A stretch of DNA of 64,000 nt from Roseicella sp. DB1501 (GCF_013112485.1 NZ_JABFHG010000006.1:331294-395293), one strand, 5' to 3'; numbered from the stretch's first letter, positions 17,761-26,646 are shown. The notes: generated by a model not told the origin, from the letters alone. Program-made: numbers and translations.

Positions 17761-18627
17761 TCAGGCGGGATACGCCCGCAGATGCTCCAGCAGCAGCGCG
17801 TTCACCCGCTCCGGCACCTGGTCCGGCGCGTAATGGCCGACCCCCGGCAGGATCTCGAAGCGATAGGGCGCCTCGATGAACGCGCCCGTGCCCTCGGCCG
17901 CCATGCGCCCCACCGTGTCGTCGGCATCGCCCCAGAGGAACAGGGTCGGCACCCGGATCTTCGGGATGGGCCGGTGCACCGTGCCGCGGGCCCGATACCA
18001 GGCGAGGGCCGCCGCCATCGCCGGCTCGCTGCCCAGCACCGCGAGATGCTTCGCCGTCTGCGCCGGCGGGATGCCCTGCGCGGCGTGCCGGCGCCGCAGC
18101 CAGGCGCAGTCCTCGGCCAGGAGCCTGGGCACCGCATCCGGCTCGAGGAAGGCCTTGTGGTGGCGGGAGCGCTGCGGCTGCTCCGGATCCTCGGCCAGCG
18201 CCCGGGCGAAGGCGCCGGGATGCGGGCGGGAGAGCATGGTGAGCGAGGCCAGCCGCTCCGGCCAATGCGCCGCGATCTCCCAGGCGAGGCTGCCGCCCCA
18301 GTCATGCCCGACGAGATGGAAGCGCCGCCCCTCCTCGCCCCGGGGCCCGCCGAGGGCGTCGGCGAGGTCGAGGGCGTCGCGGATCAGCAGCTCGATGTCG
18401 TATTGCGCCACATCCGCCGGGTCGGGTCGCGCCCCGGCCGAGTAGCCGCGCTGGTTGGGCGCCGCGGCGAAACAGCCCGCCGCGGCCAGCGCGGGCAGTT
18501 GCGCATCGTAGAGATGGCGGGAGACGGCGAAGCCGTGCAGCAGCAGCACGAGCGGCGCGGCCGGATCGCCGGCCACCGAGACATCGAAGACGAGGCCGGG
18601 CCCCGTCTCCACCTGGCGTGTCTGCAT
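17761..18627 (-). CDS. Alpha/beta hydrolase, epoxide-hydrolase-like
   Basis: 288 residues. The oxyanion segment LLLHGFAVSRHLYD, the nucleophile elbow VGHDWGGSLAWE with Asp as nucleophile, the acid region WGDADDTVG and the catalytic His in PGVGHYAPDQVPERV together match the epoxide hydrolase/haloalkane dehalogenase branch. Substrate unknown. It converges on uraD and lies 49 bases from the upstream deaminase gene on the same strand. Start ATG 18627 opens directly on the core (MQTRQVETGPGLVFDV). Confidence 0.85.
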   Translation of the reverse strand: MQTRQVETGPGLVFDVSVAGDPAAPLVLLLHGFAVSRHLYDAQLPALAAAGCFAAAPNQRGYSAGARPDPADVAQYDIELLIRDALDLADALGGPRGEEGRRFHLVGHDWGGSLAWEIAAHWPERLASLTMLSRPHPGAFARALAEDPEQPQRSRHHKAFLEPDAVPRLLAEDCAWLRRRHAAQGIPPAQTAKHLAVLGSEPAMAAALAWYRARGTVHRPIPKIRVPTLFLWGDADDTVGRMAAEGTGAFIEAPYRFEILPGVGHYAPDQVPERVNALLLEHLRAYPA

Positions 18628-18676
18628 CGGGCGGCCCCTCCCTTTCGGGGCAGGACAGCACCGCCCCCGGCGGCGA

Positions 18677-19165
18677 TCAAGACGGCGCGGCGGCCCAGCC
18701 CTCCAGCACCGTGATCGCCTCGGCGACCAGCGCCTGCCGCGCCGGCATGCGTCCCTGGCCGATCGGCGCCCCGGCCTCCCGGCGCAGCGCCGCCACATCG
18801 CCGCGCCGCCGCAGCCCGGCCGGCACGGCGGCGAGGACCCGGGCGCTGTCGGCGAGGGAGGCGGCATAGACGACGCGGGCGATGCCGGCGATCTCCATCG
18901 CCGCGACGCAGAGGGCGCAGGGCTCGCAGGAGGAGAACAGCACGCAGCCGGAGAGGTCGAGCGTGCCGAGCCGGGCGCAGGCGTCGCGGATCGCCTCGGT
19001 CTCGCCATGCGAGGTGGGGTCGAGCCGGCCGCGCGAGCGGTTGAACCCCTCGCCCACCACCTGCCCGTCGCGCACCACCACGGCGCCGAAGGGCTCGCTG
19101 CCCGGCCTCGCCGCGGCCTCGGCCGAGAGGGCGATGGCGCGGCGCAGGACGTCGTCCTCCTCCAT
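18677..19165 (-). CDS. Nucleoside/guanine deaminase-like CDA-fold protein
   Basis: 162 residues. Zinc motifs HGETEAI and SCEPCALC, 30 or so residues apart, define the cytidine deaminase-like superfamily, and PFGAVVVRDGQVVGEG is typical of the guanine deaminase/tRNA adenosine deaminase branch. Guanine deaminase or a related purine or pterin substrate is plausible, and uraD lies nearby. The exact substrate cannot be settled by eye. It is the middle gene of a loose minus-strand series. Confidence 0.85.
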   Translation of the reverse strand: MEEDDVLRRAIALSAEAAARPGSEPFGAVVVRDGQVVGEGFNRSRGRLDPTSHGETEAIRDACARLGTLDLSGCVLFSSCEPCALCVAAMEIAGIARVVYAASLADSARVLAAVPAGLRRRGDVAALRREAGAPIGQGRMPARQALVAEAITVLEGWAAAPS

Positions 19166-19203
19166 GGTCCCTCCTTGCGGCGTCGCGGCGGCCGGCGCCG
19201 CGG

Positions 19204-20178
19204 TCAGTCGTTGCGGATGCCCATGGCCTTCACCATGCCGCCCACGCTGTCGATCTGCTCGCCGACGAAGCGGGTGAACGCCACCTGGCTCATCTCGCCC
19301 GGGACGATGCCGACTGTCGCCAGCCTGTCACGGATGGCGGGCTGCTGCATCGCCGCCGTCAGCTCGGCATGCAGGCGCTCGGTGACCGGCACCGGGAGAT
19401 GCGCCGGCGCGGAGAGGCCGAGCCAGTTCTGCGCCAGCAGGCCGGGCAGCCCCGCCTCGCTTACCGTCGGCACCTCGGGCACGCTCGGCACCCGCGCGGG
19501 CGCCGTCACGGCATAGGCGCGCAGCCGGCCGCCGCGGATAGTCTCGACATTCTCCGGCAGCGTGTCGAAGGAAAGGAGGATGGAGCCGCCCAGGAGATCG
19601 GCCTGCATGGGCTGCGAGCCGCGATAGGGCGCGTGGTTCAGCGGGATCCCCGTCTGCTGCGAGACCATGGTGCCGACCACATGCCCGACCGAGCCGGCGC
19701 CGGAGGTGCCGTAGGTCACTGGGACGGGCTGCGCCTTCATCCAGGCCAGCAGCCCCCGTAGGTCCTGCGCCGGGACCGCGAGGTTGCTGACCACCACTAT
19801 CGGCGTCGCGCCGATATAGGCGATATGGGTGAAGGAGGCCTGCGGATCGTAGCCCGGCCGGCTGTAGAGCGGCGGCGAGGTGACGATCGGCGCCGTGTTG
19901 CTCAGCATAAGCGTGTAGCCGTCGGGGGGCTGCTGCGCGACATGCAGCGCCGCCAGCGTGCCGCCCGCTCCGGGCTTGTTGTCCACCACCACGCGCTGGC
20001 CGAGCTTCGGCCCCAAGGCCTCCGCGAGGACCCGGGCCGCGATGTCGGAGGCGCCGCCGGGCGGGAAGACGACGACGATGCGGATCGGGCGCGCCGGCCA
20101 GCGTCCCGCCGCGGCAGGCCCCATCTGGGCGAGGGCGAGGCAGAGGATTGCCGCAAAAAGCGGCAAGAGACGTCGCAT
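19204..20178 (-). CDS. TctC/Bug-family solute-binding protein (orphan)
   Basis: 324 residues. Signal peptide at residues about 1-25, then WPARPIRIVVVFPPGGASDI, VVDNKPGAGGTLAALHVA, TYGTSGAGSVGHVVG and APYRGSQPMQADLLGG, all diagnostic of Bug receptors. It is separated by 38 bases from the deaminase gene on the same strand, so that product could act on an imported compound, but this is inference. The 258-base gap upstream carries a triple tandem repeat. No TctA/TctB partner is seen. Confidence 0.9.
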   Translation of the reverse strand: MRRLLPLFAAILCLALAQMGPAAAGRWPARPIRIVVVFPPGGASDIAARVLAEALGPKLGQRVVVDNKPGAGGTLAALHVAQQPPDGYTLMLSNTAPIVTSPPLYSRPGYDPQASFTHIAYIGATPIVVVSNLAVPAQDLRGLLAWMKAQPVPVTYGTSGAGSVGHVVGTMVSQQTGIPLNHAPYRGSQPMQADLLGGSILLSFDTLPENVETIRGGRLRAYAVTAPARVPSVPEVPTVSEAGLPGLLAQNWLGLSAPAHLPVPVTERLHAELTAAMQQPAIRDRLATVGIVPGEMSQVAFTRFVGEQIDSVGGMVKAMGIRND

Positions 20179-20235
20179 CCCTGGTTACCTCTCGGCCGGA
20201 GGGGGTGATCGGCCGGGATGGGAGCAAGCGCCAGG

Positions 20236-20281
20236 CCAGGGGTGACTTGCCCCAGGGTGACTTGCCCCAGGGGTGACTTGT
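20236..20281. repeat. Three tandem copies of a 15-base unit, CCAGGGGTGACTTGC-like
   Basis: Between the divergent TctC and CorA genes, the core GGGTGACTTG occurs three times with a 15-base step (20236-20250, 20251-20265, 20266-20280), with small differences in the C/G runs. It could be slippage-derived or a multi-site operator. The rest of the 20179-20436 gap shows no gene. Confidence 0.7.
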
Positions 20282-20436
20282 CTGGCCGCTGCGGCTAGAG
20301 CACATCGCAGACGGCCGGAGAGGCCGGAAGGCGAGACTCTGCTCCGAAAACAGCGATCTGGCGCAGGCCGCGATGCCGAGGGCATGGCGGGCGGTGCCGG
20401 ATGCGCCAGACCCGTTCCGACCCGGGGGACTGCCGG

Positions 20437-21423
20437 ATGCTGACCACCTACACCGTCGAGAACGGCCATCTCCTGGTGCGCGAGGGACCGCAGGAGCCGG
20501 AGGCGCTCCGCCGGGCGGTCTGGATCGACCTGCTCACCCCGACGCCGGAGGAGGAGCGGCAGGTGCAGGAGGCGCTGCGCCTCGAGATCCCGACGCGCGA
20601 GGAGATGCAGGAGATCGAGAGCTCCTCCCGCCTCTACCGCGAGGACGACGCCCTCTTCCTCACCGCGCCCTTCCTCTACGGGATCGAGGGCGGGGAGATG
20701 GGCTCGACCGCCATCACCTTCGTGCTGGCGAACAGCGCGCTGATCACCGTGCGCTACGCGACGCCGCGGGCGGTGGCGGTCTTCGCCGCGCGCTGCCACC
20801 GCACCCCGGTCGCCCTGCTGAACTCGCCGGACGGGGTGATGCTGCATCTGTTCGAGCAGATCGTCGACCGCCTGGCCGATATCCTCGAGCGCATCGCCTC
20901 CGACATGGACCGCGCCAGCCAGGCCGCCTTCCGCTCGGCCCGCGCCAAGGTGAAGGCAACGACCAAGGATGCCGACCTGAAGGACGCGCTGATCACCCTC
21001 GGCCAGGTCGGCGAGGTCACCACGCGGGCGAGCGAGACGCTGCTCGGCCTCTCGCGCATCCTGACCTTTCTGACGGCCGAGAAGGCGACCGCGGTGCGCA
21101 AGGAGAATCAGGGGCTGATCAAGACCCTGGTGCGCGACGTGCGCTCCCTCGTCGAGCACGCGAATTTCCTCAACAGCAAGGCCAATTTCCTGCTCGATGC
21201 CGTCCTCGGCATCATCAATGTCGAGCAGAACGCCATCATCAAGACCTTCACCGTGGCGAGCGTCGCGCTGATGCCGCCGACGCTGATCGCCAGCATCTAC
21301 GGCATGAATTTCGAGACGATGCCGGAACTGCATTGGGAGTTCGGCTACCCCCTGGTCGTGGGGCTGATGATCGGTTCCGCCGTGCTGCCGATCGTCTACT
21401 TCAAGCGCAAGGGTTGGCTGTAA
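20437..21423 (+). CDS. corA: CorA-type divalent-metal (Mg2+) transporter
   Basis: 328 residues. A large cytosolic N-terminal domain with long helices is followed by two C-terminal membrane helices, the first closing with the selectivity motif YGMNFETMPEL (GMN). The C-terminus is positively charged (FKRKGWL). CorA pentamers let Mg2+, Co2+ or Ni2+ into the cell. Start 20437 is preferred because GGGGGAC at 20424-20430 is a well-spaced ribosome binding site; an ATG at 20401 would add 12 residues. I see no Mg-type riboswitch upstream. Confidence 0.92.
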   Translation: MLTTYTVENGHLLVREGPQEPEALRRAVWIDLLTPTPEEERQVQEALRLEIPTREEMQEIESSSRLYREDDALFLTAPFLYGIEGGEMGSTAITFVLANSALITVRYATPRAVAVFAARCHRTPVALLNSPDGVMLHLFEQIVDRLADILERIASDMDRASQAAFRSARAKVKATTKDADLKDALITLGQVGEVTTRASETLLGLSRILTFLTAEKATAVRKENQGLIKTLVRDVRSLVEHANFLNSKANFLLDAVLGIINVEQNAIIKTFTVASVALMPPTLIASIYGMNFETMPELHWEFGYPLVVGLMIGSAVLPIVYFKRKGWL

Positions 21424-21560
21424 TACGCCCCACGAAACCGCCGCGCGGCCCGGTGGCAGCCCCTCTGGGCCCGGAGGATGCGGGCGCTGTCCGACAAGCC
21501 CCCTTGCCTCTCCGGCACGGGCTTGGCTCCATGCGGAACCATCCGAGCCGGGGGAGCCGC

Positions 21561-22526
21561 ATGCCCGCGACGCATCGCATCGAGCCGACCATCGCCAATG
21601 TCCGCTGGGGCGCCTTCGACGCCTCCTTCGCCCCGGTGCAGGAGGTGGCGCCGGGCGATCTCGTCATCCTGGAATGCGTCTCCGGCGCGAAGGAGGTGAT
21701 GCCGCCGCCCGGCAGCGGCATGGCGATCCCGGAGCGGCTGGCTGCCATTCATGCCGGCGGCGTGCCGCGGCTCGGGCCACATATCCTCACCGGACCGGTC
21801 GCGGTGAAGGGCGCCGAGCCGGGCGACGTGCTGCGCGTGGATATCGAGCGGATCGACCTCGGCGCCGACTGGGGCTTCTGCGGCTTCCGGCCGCTCTTCG
21901 GCACGCTGCCCGAGGACTTCCCCTATGCCCGCGTGCTGCACATCCCGGTCGACCGGGAGGCGATGACCTGCAAGGTGCCGGTCGGCCCCGGCATCACCCT
22001 GCCGCTCTCGCCCTTCTTCGGGGTCATGGGCGTGGCGCCGCCGCCGGAATGGGGCGCGATCAGCACCAAGGAGCCGCGGGCGCATGGCGGCAACCTCGAC
22101 AACAAGGAGATCGGCGCCGGCGCCACGCTCTTCCTGCCGGTCTTCGTGGAGGGGGCGAATTTCTCGGCCGGCGACGGGCATGGCGTGCAGGGCGATGGCG
22201 AGGTCTGCATCAACGCGCTCGAGATGTGCCTCACCGGGCATTTCCGCCTCAGCCTGGAGAAGGGCGGCGGCGCCAAGGACCCGCTGCTGGCATATCCGCG
22301 TGCCGAGACGCCGACGCATTACATCAGCATGGGCATGCACGAGGATCTCGACCTCGCCATGAAGCAGGCGCTGCGCGAGATGATCGCCTTCATCGTCAGC
22401 CGCGCCAACCTCTCGGCGGCCGATGCCTACCAGCTTTGCAGCCTCGCGGTGGATTTCCACGTGACGCAGACGGTGAACGGCGAGAAGGGCGTGCACGGCC
22501 TGCTGAAGAAGGGACTGCTGTTCTGA
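21561..22526 (+). CDS. Acetamidase/formamidase family protein
   Basis: 321 residues. The N-terminal IEPTIANVRWGAFDASFAPV, the GDVLRVDIERIDLG strand and the long acidic/Gly segment with GGNLDNKEIGAGATLFLPV and GDGHGVQGDGEVCINALEM match the acetamidase/formamidase fold. Members hydrolyse formamide or short amides to ammonia and acid. Start 21561 follows GGGGAG at 21551-21556. A convergent sulfurtransferase gene follows across a strong hairpin. Substrate is unproven. Confidence 0.88.
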   Translation: MPATHRIEPTIANVRWGAFDASFAPVQEVAPGDLVILECVSGAKEVMPPPGSGMAIPERLAAIHAGGVPRLGPHILTGPVAVKGAEPGDVLRVDIERIDLGADWGFCGFRPLFGTLPEDFPYARVLHIPVDREAMTCKVPVGPGITLPLSPFFGVMGVAPPPEWGAISTKEPRAHGGNLDNKEIGAGATLFLPVFVEGANFSAGDGHGVQGDGEVCINALEMCLTGHFRLSLEKGGGAKDPLLAYPRAETPTHYISMGMHEDLDLAMKQALREMIAFIVSRANLSAADAYQLCSLAVDFHVTQTVNGEKGVHGLLKKGLLF

Positions 22527-22533
22527 ACGCGGC

Positions 22534-22564
22534 GCCGGCCGGCCCCGGTTTGGGGCCGGCCGGC
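22534..22564. terminator. Strong bidirectional hairpin between convergent genes
   Basis: GCCGGCCGGCCCC, a 5-base loop and its exact reverse complement form a 13-bp stem between the amidase stop (22526) and the sulfurtransferase stop (22573). Position and symmetry suit a shared bidirectional transcript end. Confidence 0.6.
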
Positions 22565-22572
22565 AGGCGCGG

Positions 22573-23457
22573 TCATCCCCGCTCGATCGGCAGGGAGGGG
22601 TCCTTCGCCCATTCGCTCATCGAGGCGTCGTAGACCGCGAGGTTGCGATAGCCGAGCTGGTGCAGCAGGAAGGCATCGAGCGTCGCCGCGATGCCGCCGC
22701 CGCAATAGAGCAGGATGCGCTTCCCCGGGTCGGCGCCCACGGCGGCGAAGCGCTCGGCCACCTCGGCGGGCGGCTTCAAGGTCAGCCGCCCCGGCTCGAG
22801 CAGCTCGGCGACCGGCACGTTGACGCTGCCGGGGATGCGGCCCGGCCGGCCGTAGCGGTCATTCTCGCCACGGTGCAGATCGGGGGAGAGGGCGTTGATG
22901 GTGCAGGTGCCGGCATCGCCGATCGCCGCCTTCACCGCCTCCTTGCCGACGAAGAGGCCCGGCCGTGGCCGCGCCGTCAGGCTGACGGCCGGGTAGCGGC
23001 TCTCGCCGGATTCGGTGGGCCGCCCCTCGGCGCTCCAGGCATCGAAGCCGCCGTCGAGGATCGCCGCCTCGTCGAAGCCGATGGCGCGCAGCATCCACCA
23101 GACCCGCGTGGCCCATTGCGGGCTCTTGCGCGCGTAGAGGATGACGCGCTTGCCCTCGCCGATGCCGCGGGCGGCGAAGCGGGCGGCGAGATCCTCGGGC
23201 GCGGGCATGGTGAAGTTGAACGGGCTCGCCGTGTCGGAGAGCTCGCCCTGCAGGTCGAGGAAGGCCGAGCCAGGGATATGCGCCGCCTCGTAATCGGCGC
23301 GGCCCGCCTCGGCGCGATAGGGCCGGCCGGTGCCGCTCTCATAGTGCAGATAGGTCGTGCAGTCGAAGATGCGGAGCGCGGGATCGCGCAGGTGCTCCGC
23401 GAGCCAGGCGGTCGAGACGATGGCCTCGGGATGGGCGAAGCCCGGCTTGGCTGGCAT
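22573..23457 (-). CDS. Thiosulfate/3-mercaptopyruvate sulfurtransferase (tandem rhodanese)
   Basis: 294 residues with two rhodanese domains. The first (about residues 10-145) is inactive-like. The second (about 165-290) carries the active loop LLYCGGGIAATL with the catalytic Cys, preceded by GRIPGSVNVPVAELL. The active loop CGGGIA differs from the CGSGVTA and CRKGVTA types, so the donor (thiosulfate or mercaptopyruvate) is uncertain. Start 23457 opens directly on the domain. An R1 repeat separates it from the SDR gene upstream. Confidence 0.9.
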   Translation of the reverse strand: MPAKPGFAHPEAIVSTAWLAEHLRDPALRIFDCTTYLHYESGTGRPYRAEAGRADYEAAHIPGSAFLDLQGELSDTASPFNFTMPAPEDLAARFAARGIGEGKRVILYARKSPQWATRVWWMLRAIGFDEAAILDGGFDAWSAEGRPTESGESRYPAVSLTARPRPGLFVGKEAVKAAIGDAGTCTINALSPDLHRGENDRYGRPGRIPGSVNVPVAELLEPGRLTLKPPAEVAERFAAVGADPGKRILLYCGGGIAATLDAFLLHQLGYRNLAVYDASMSEWAKDPSLPIERG

Positions 23458-23541
23458 GGGGTCCTCCGCGATTTGGCCGGGACGGCGTCCGGCCGCCCGA
23501 CCCTGCCCGCAGCCGCCGCCCGCCGCAAGCCGGGGATCCAC

Positions 23542-23641
23542 AGCGGATTGCGTTCAAAAGTGAACGCTGCTCCGCTGCAGCCTGTTGTTTTCAGGGCAGA
23601 GTCACGCGTCTGGGCGATCTCGCCCTCCCGTGATCTGCTCT
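23542..23641 (+). repeat. R1 dispersed repeat, copy 2 (100 bp), abutting the SDR stop codon
   Basis: A 100-base copy of R1 with the left end AGCGGATTGCGTTCA identical to copy 3. The right end reads GATCTGCTCT; on the minus strand this starts AGAGCAGATC and the preceding T completes TAGAGC, so the TAG stop of the SDR gene (23642-23640) lies on the repeat edge. An internal GGGCGATCTCGCCC hairpin is present. Confidence 0.85.
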
Positions 23642-24713
23642 AGAAGAGACCCGTTCGCCGCCGGCGGGGAAGCGGCATTCGCCCGGCGCCGGCGCGGCGG
23701 GCGGCGCCGGCACTGGCGCCGATGGCCAGGGCGCCGAGCCCGGCCAGCACCGCCGCCGTCATCCCCGGATGAAGCTGCGCCTCGAGGAACAGGCTGGTCT
23801 TGCGCACCGGCGCCACCGGCCGCGTCAGGCTCTTCTCGGTCCCGTCCCCGCGCGGCGCGTAGAGATTGTCCGCCCGCTCCTGCCGCGGCGCCTTGCGGCT
23901 GACCTGGGCGGGGTAGCCGACCGCCTCCATCACCAGGTCGGTCGCGCGCGGGAAGAGGCTGCCCATCAGCGAGATCGCATGGCCGCCGAAGCCGACCACG
24001 ATCTCCCGCTTGCGGTGCTCGCAGGCATGCAGGATGGCCCGCGCCACCAGCTGCGGCTCATAGGCCGGCGGCGGCACGCGGATGCCCTGAGCGCCCAGCA
24101 GGTTGCGGCCATGCTCCTGGAAGGCCGTCTCGATGCCCGATGGCTTGATCAGGGTCACGCTGACCGGCGCGCCGTCGCGCTCCAGCTCCATGCGCAGCGC
24201 CTCGGTGAAGGCGCGCACCGCATGCTTGGTGGCGCTGTAGGTGCCCTGCAGCATCATGGCCCGGTCGGACAGCACGCTGCCGACATTCACCAGCGCGCCG
24301 CCATGGCGGCGCAATTCCTTCGCCGCGATCAGCGAGCCATGCACCACGCCCCAGTAATTCGTGTCGAAGAGCCGGCGCTGGTCCTCGAGCGGCGTCTTCT
24401 CGAGCTCGCCATAGATCGAGGTTCCGGCATCGTTCACCCAGGAATCGAAGCCGCCGAAGACCTGCCGGGCCTTTTCCGCCGCCGCCTCCAGCGCCGCCTG
24501 GTCGCCGACATCGGCCACGGCGAAGTCCGCCTGTCCGCCGCGGCCGCGCAATTCTTCGACGATCCGCCGCAGCGCCTCCTCGTTGCGGGAGACGAGGAAG
24601 ACGCGGGCCCCGGCCTGGGCGGCCCGCCTGGCGGTGGCGAGGCCGATGCCGGAGCTGGCGCCGGTGATGACGATGGTCTGCTGCGGCAACGGCTTCAGCC
24701 GGATCTGCGGCAT
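23640..24713 (-). CDS. Short-chain dehydrogenase/reductase with C-terminal extension
   Basis: 357 residues. The Rossmann motif TGASSGIG (about residues 18-25), NDAG, and the catalytic Ser with YSATK are present, so this is an active-looking SDR. The tail beyond residue 260 is unusually long and ends in a hydrophobic segment (AAVLAGLGALAIGASAGAA) plus a basic tip, which suggests membrane attachment. Start 24713 follows GAGGTG. The stop codon is shared with the edge of an R1 repeat. Substrate unknown. Confidence 0.88.
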   Translation of the reverse strand: MPQIRLKPLPQQTIVITGASSGIGLATARRAAQAGARVFLVSRNEEALRRIVEELRGRGGQADFAVADVGDQAALEAAAEKARQVFGGFDSWVNDAGTSIYGELEKTPLEDQRRLFDTNYWGVVHGSLIAAKELRRHGGALVNVGSVLSDRAMMLQGTYSATKHAVRAFTEALRMELERDGAPVSVTLIKPSGIETAFQEHGRNLLGAQGIRVPPPAYEPQLVARAILHACEHRKREIVVGFGGHAISLMGSLFPRATDLVMEAVGYPAQVSRKAPRQERADNLYAPRGDGTEKSLTRPVAPVRKTSLFLEAQLHPGMTAAVLAGLGALAIGASAGAARRAGAGRMPLPRRRRTGLF

Positions 24714-24783
24714 CGGGGCACCTCGGCTTCGGGGGAGCGGCCTCAACCCGCCGCTCCCCGGCCGGTTCCCCGGCGGCCCGCCG

Positions 24784-25515
24784 CTACACCTTCAGCGTGC
24801 CGGCCTTCGCCGCGGCATAGCGCTGCGCCACCGCTTCCCAGTTCACCACGTTCCACCAGGCGCGGGTGTATTCCGGCCGGCGGTTCTGGTAGCGCAGGTA
24901 ATAGGCGTGCTCCCAGACATCGTTGCCGAGCAGCACGCGGCCGCCCTCCATCAGCGGCGTGTCCTGGTTCGGCTTCTGCGCCACCGCGAGCTTGCCGTCG
25001 CGGGTGACGGTGACGAAGGCCCAGCCGGAGCCGAACTGCGTGTTCGCCGCCCGCTCGAAATTGCCGCGGAAGGCGTCCCAGCCGCCGAGGTCGCGGGTGA
25101 TGGCCTGCATCAGCTCGCCCGTCGGCTGGCCGCCCTTGCCGCCCATGATGCCCCAGAACATCGTGTGGTTGGCATGGCCGCCGCCATTGTTGCGCACGGC
25201 GGTGCGGATGCCCTCGGGCAATTCCGGCAGCTTCGCCAGCATCGCCTCGATCGGCATGGCGTGCAGGGCGCTGTGATCCTTCACCGCCGCATTGAGGTTG
25301 TTCACATAGGCCGCATGGTGCAGGTCGTGGTGGATCTGCATGGTGCGGGCGTCGATCGCCGCCTCGTTCGCCTCTAGCGCATAAGGCAGCGGCGGCAGGC
25401 TGAAGGGACCGGTCGGCGCCGCGGGCGTGGCGGGCTGGGCGAAGACGCGGTGCGGCATGGCAAGGAGCGCGGCGCCACCGAGCAGCAGGTGGCGACGACG
25501 GGCGGTCACGGACAT
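24784..25515 (-). CDS. Exported Fe/Mn superoxide dismutase
   Basis: 243 residues. The N-terminus TARRRHLLLGGAALLAMPHRVFAQ has a twin-arginine-like or Sec signal. The mature part has all four metal ligands (His in MQIHHDLHH, His in GGGHANHTMFW, Asp and His in NDVWEHAYYLRYQ) and the QFGSGWAF strand. It removes superoxide, probably in the periplasm, unlike most cytosolic Fe/Mn enzymes. Fe against Mn cannot be decided by eye. It lies 63 bases after an ABC ATPase gene and 70 before the SDR gene, all on one strand. Confidence 0.92.
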   Translation of the reverse strand: MSVTARRRHLLLGGAALLAMPHRVFAQPATPAAPTGPFSLPPLPYALEANEAAIDARTMQIHHDLHHAAYVNNLNAAVKDHSALHAMPIEAMLAKLPELPEGIRTAVRNNGGGHANHTMFWGIMGGKGGQPTGELMQAITRDLGGWDAFRGNFERAANTQFGSGWAFVTVTRDGKLAVAQKPNQDTPLMEGGRVLLGNDVWEHAYYLRYQNRRPEYTRAWWNVVNWEAVAQRYAAAKAGTLKV

Positions 25516-25578
25516 GGCTCTCTCCCTCGGGGTGAGAGGCAGATTAGGGCGCGAGGGCCCCTGGCCAAGTGATCCCCT

Positions 25579-26646
25579 TCACAAAGCCCGATAGGCGAAG
25601 GCCGCATAGGGGTCCCAGGCGACCGAGGCCGGGCCGCCGATGCGCGGTACCCGGCTGCCGGGCGGCCGCTTCGCCACCAGCGCGCCGCCGCGCCCGACCT
25701 CCAGCAGCAGCCGCAGATGGTCGCCGAGGAAGATCACGTCCTGCAGCGCCGCCGGCAGCGCGCCCTCGCCCATCTCCTCGGCCCGCATCGCGGCCACCGC
25801 CACCCGCTCCGGCCGCACCGCGACGATGCAGCGACTGCCCGGCCCGGCGGCGTCGCCGCGCCGCGCCCAGAGCTCCGGGCCGCAATCGAGCCGCACCTGG
25901 CAGTCCTCGCCGTCGAAGGCGAGCACCGTTCCGGACAGGCGGTTGTTGTCGCCGAGCAGGAAGGCGACGAAGGCCGAGACCGGCTCCTCATAGACCGATT
26001 GCGGCGTGCCCTCCTGCACCACCTCGCCGGCATCGAGCACGGCGAGATGGTCGGCGAGCAGCATCGCCTCGCCGGGCTCGCGCGTCGCCACCACCACCGT
26101 CAGGCCGAGGCGGCGGAACAACCCCCGCCATTCCAGGGCCAGCCGGTGCCGCAGCCCCTGGTCGAGACCCTCGAAGGGATCGTCCAGCAGCAGGACCGCC
26201 GGTTGCGGCGCCAGGGCCCGCGCCAGGGCCAGCCGCCGGAGCTGCACCGGGTTGAGCTGGCCGAGCCGCGTCGCCTCCTGGCCGTCGAGGCCGAGCTGGG
26301 TCATCGCCCGCGCCACCTGCGCCGCGCGCTGCGCCGCCGGCAGGGCGAGCACCAGGTCGGTCACCACCTGCTCGACGCGGCGCCCCCGCGCCTGCGCCTC
26401 CACCGGCTGGAAAAGGCCGAAGCCGCGCCAGCCCGGCGGCGGGCGATCGAGCAGCGCGTCCTCAAGCCATATCCGTCCGGCATCCGGCGAGGCCAGGCCG
26501 GCCAGCAGGCGCAGCAGGCCGGTCTTGCCGGCGCCCTGCGGGCCGAGCAGCACCGTGCAGCCGCCGCGCGGCACCGCGAGGTCGATGCCGTGCAGCCCGA
26601 GCGCCGGCCGGCGCACACCTTCGAAGCGCAGCAGAGGCACGTCCAT
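25579..26646 (-). CDS. Orphan PotA/FbpC-like ABC ATPase with degenerate catalytic motifs
   Basis: 355 residues. Walker A is intact (GPQGAGKTGL, about residue 36) and the C-terminal third looks like a TOBE_2 regulatory domain (GSRCIVAVRPERVAV), as in iron, spermidine or putrescine importers. Other motifs are degraded: the signature reads NPVQLRR instead of LSGGQ, Walker B ends LLLDDPFEGLD with Asp where the catalytic Glu should be, and the switch His is Arg (VVVATREPGEA). No permease or binding protein is adjacent. It may be a non-hydrolysing or regulatory relic. Start 26646 is the ATG just before the core. Confidence 0.8.
   Translation of the reverse strand: MDVPLLRFEGVRRPALGLHGIDLAVPRGGCTVLLGPQGAGKTGLLRLLAGLASPDAGRIWLEDALLDRPPPGWRGFGLFQPVEAQARGRRVEQVVTDLVLALPAAQRAAQVARAMTQLGLDGQEATRLGQLNPVQLRRLALARALAPQPAVLLLDDPFEGLDQGLRHRLALEWRGLFRRLGLTVVVATREPGEAMLLADHLAVLDAGEVVQEGTPQSVYEEPVSAFVAFLLGDNNRLSGTVLAFDGEDCQVRLDCGPELWARRGDAAGPGSRCIVAVRPERVAVAAMRAEEMGEGALPAALQDVIFLGDHLRLLLEVGRGGALVAKRPPGSRVPRIGGPASVAWDPYAAFAYRAL

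Noticed and set aside
20236..20281. CRISPR-like array
   Set aside because: Only three units of 15 bases with no spacers; no cas genes in the window.
20179..20436. Magnesium riboswitch before corA
   Set aside because: No recognisable M-box or ykkC-like strand; only tandem repeats are present.
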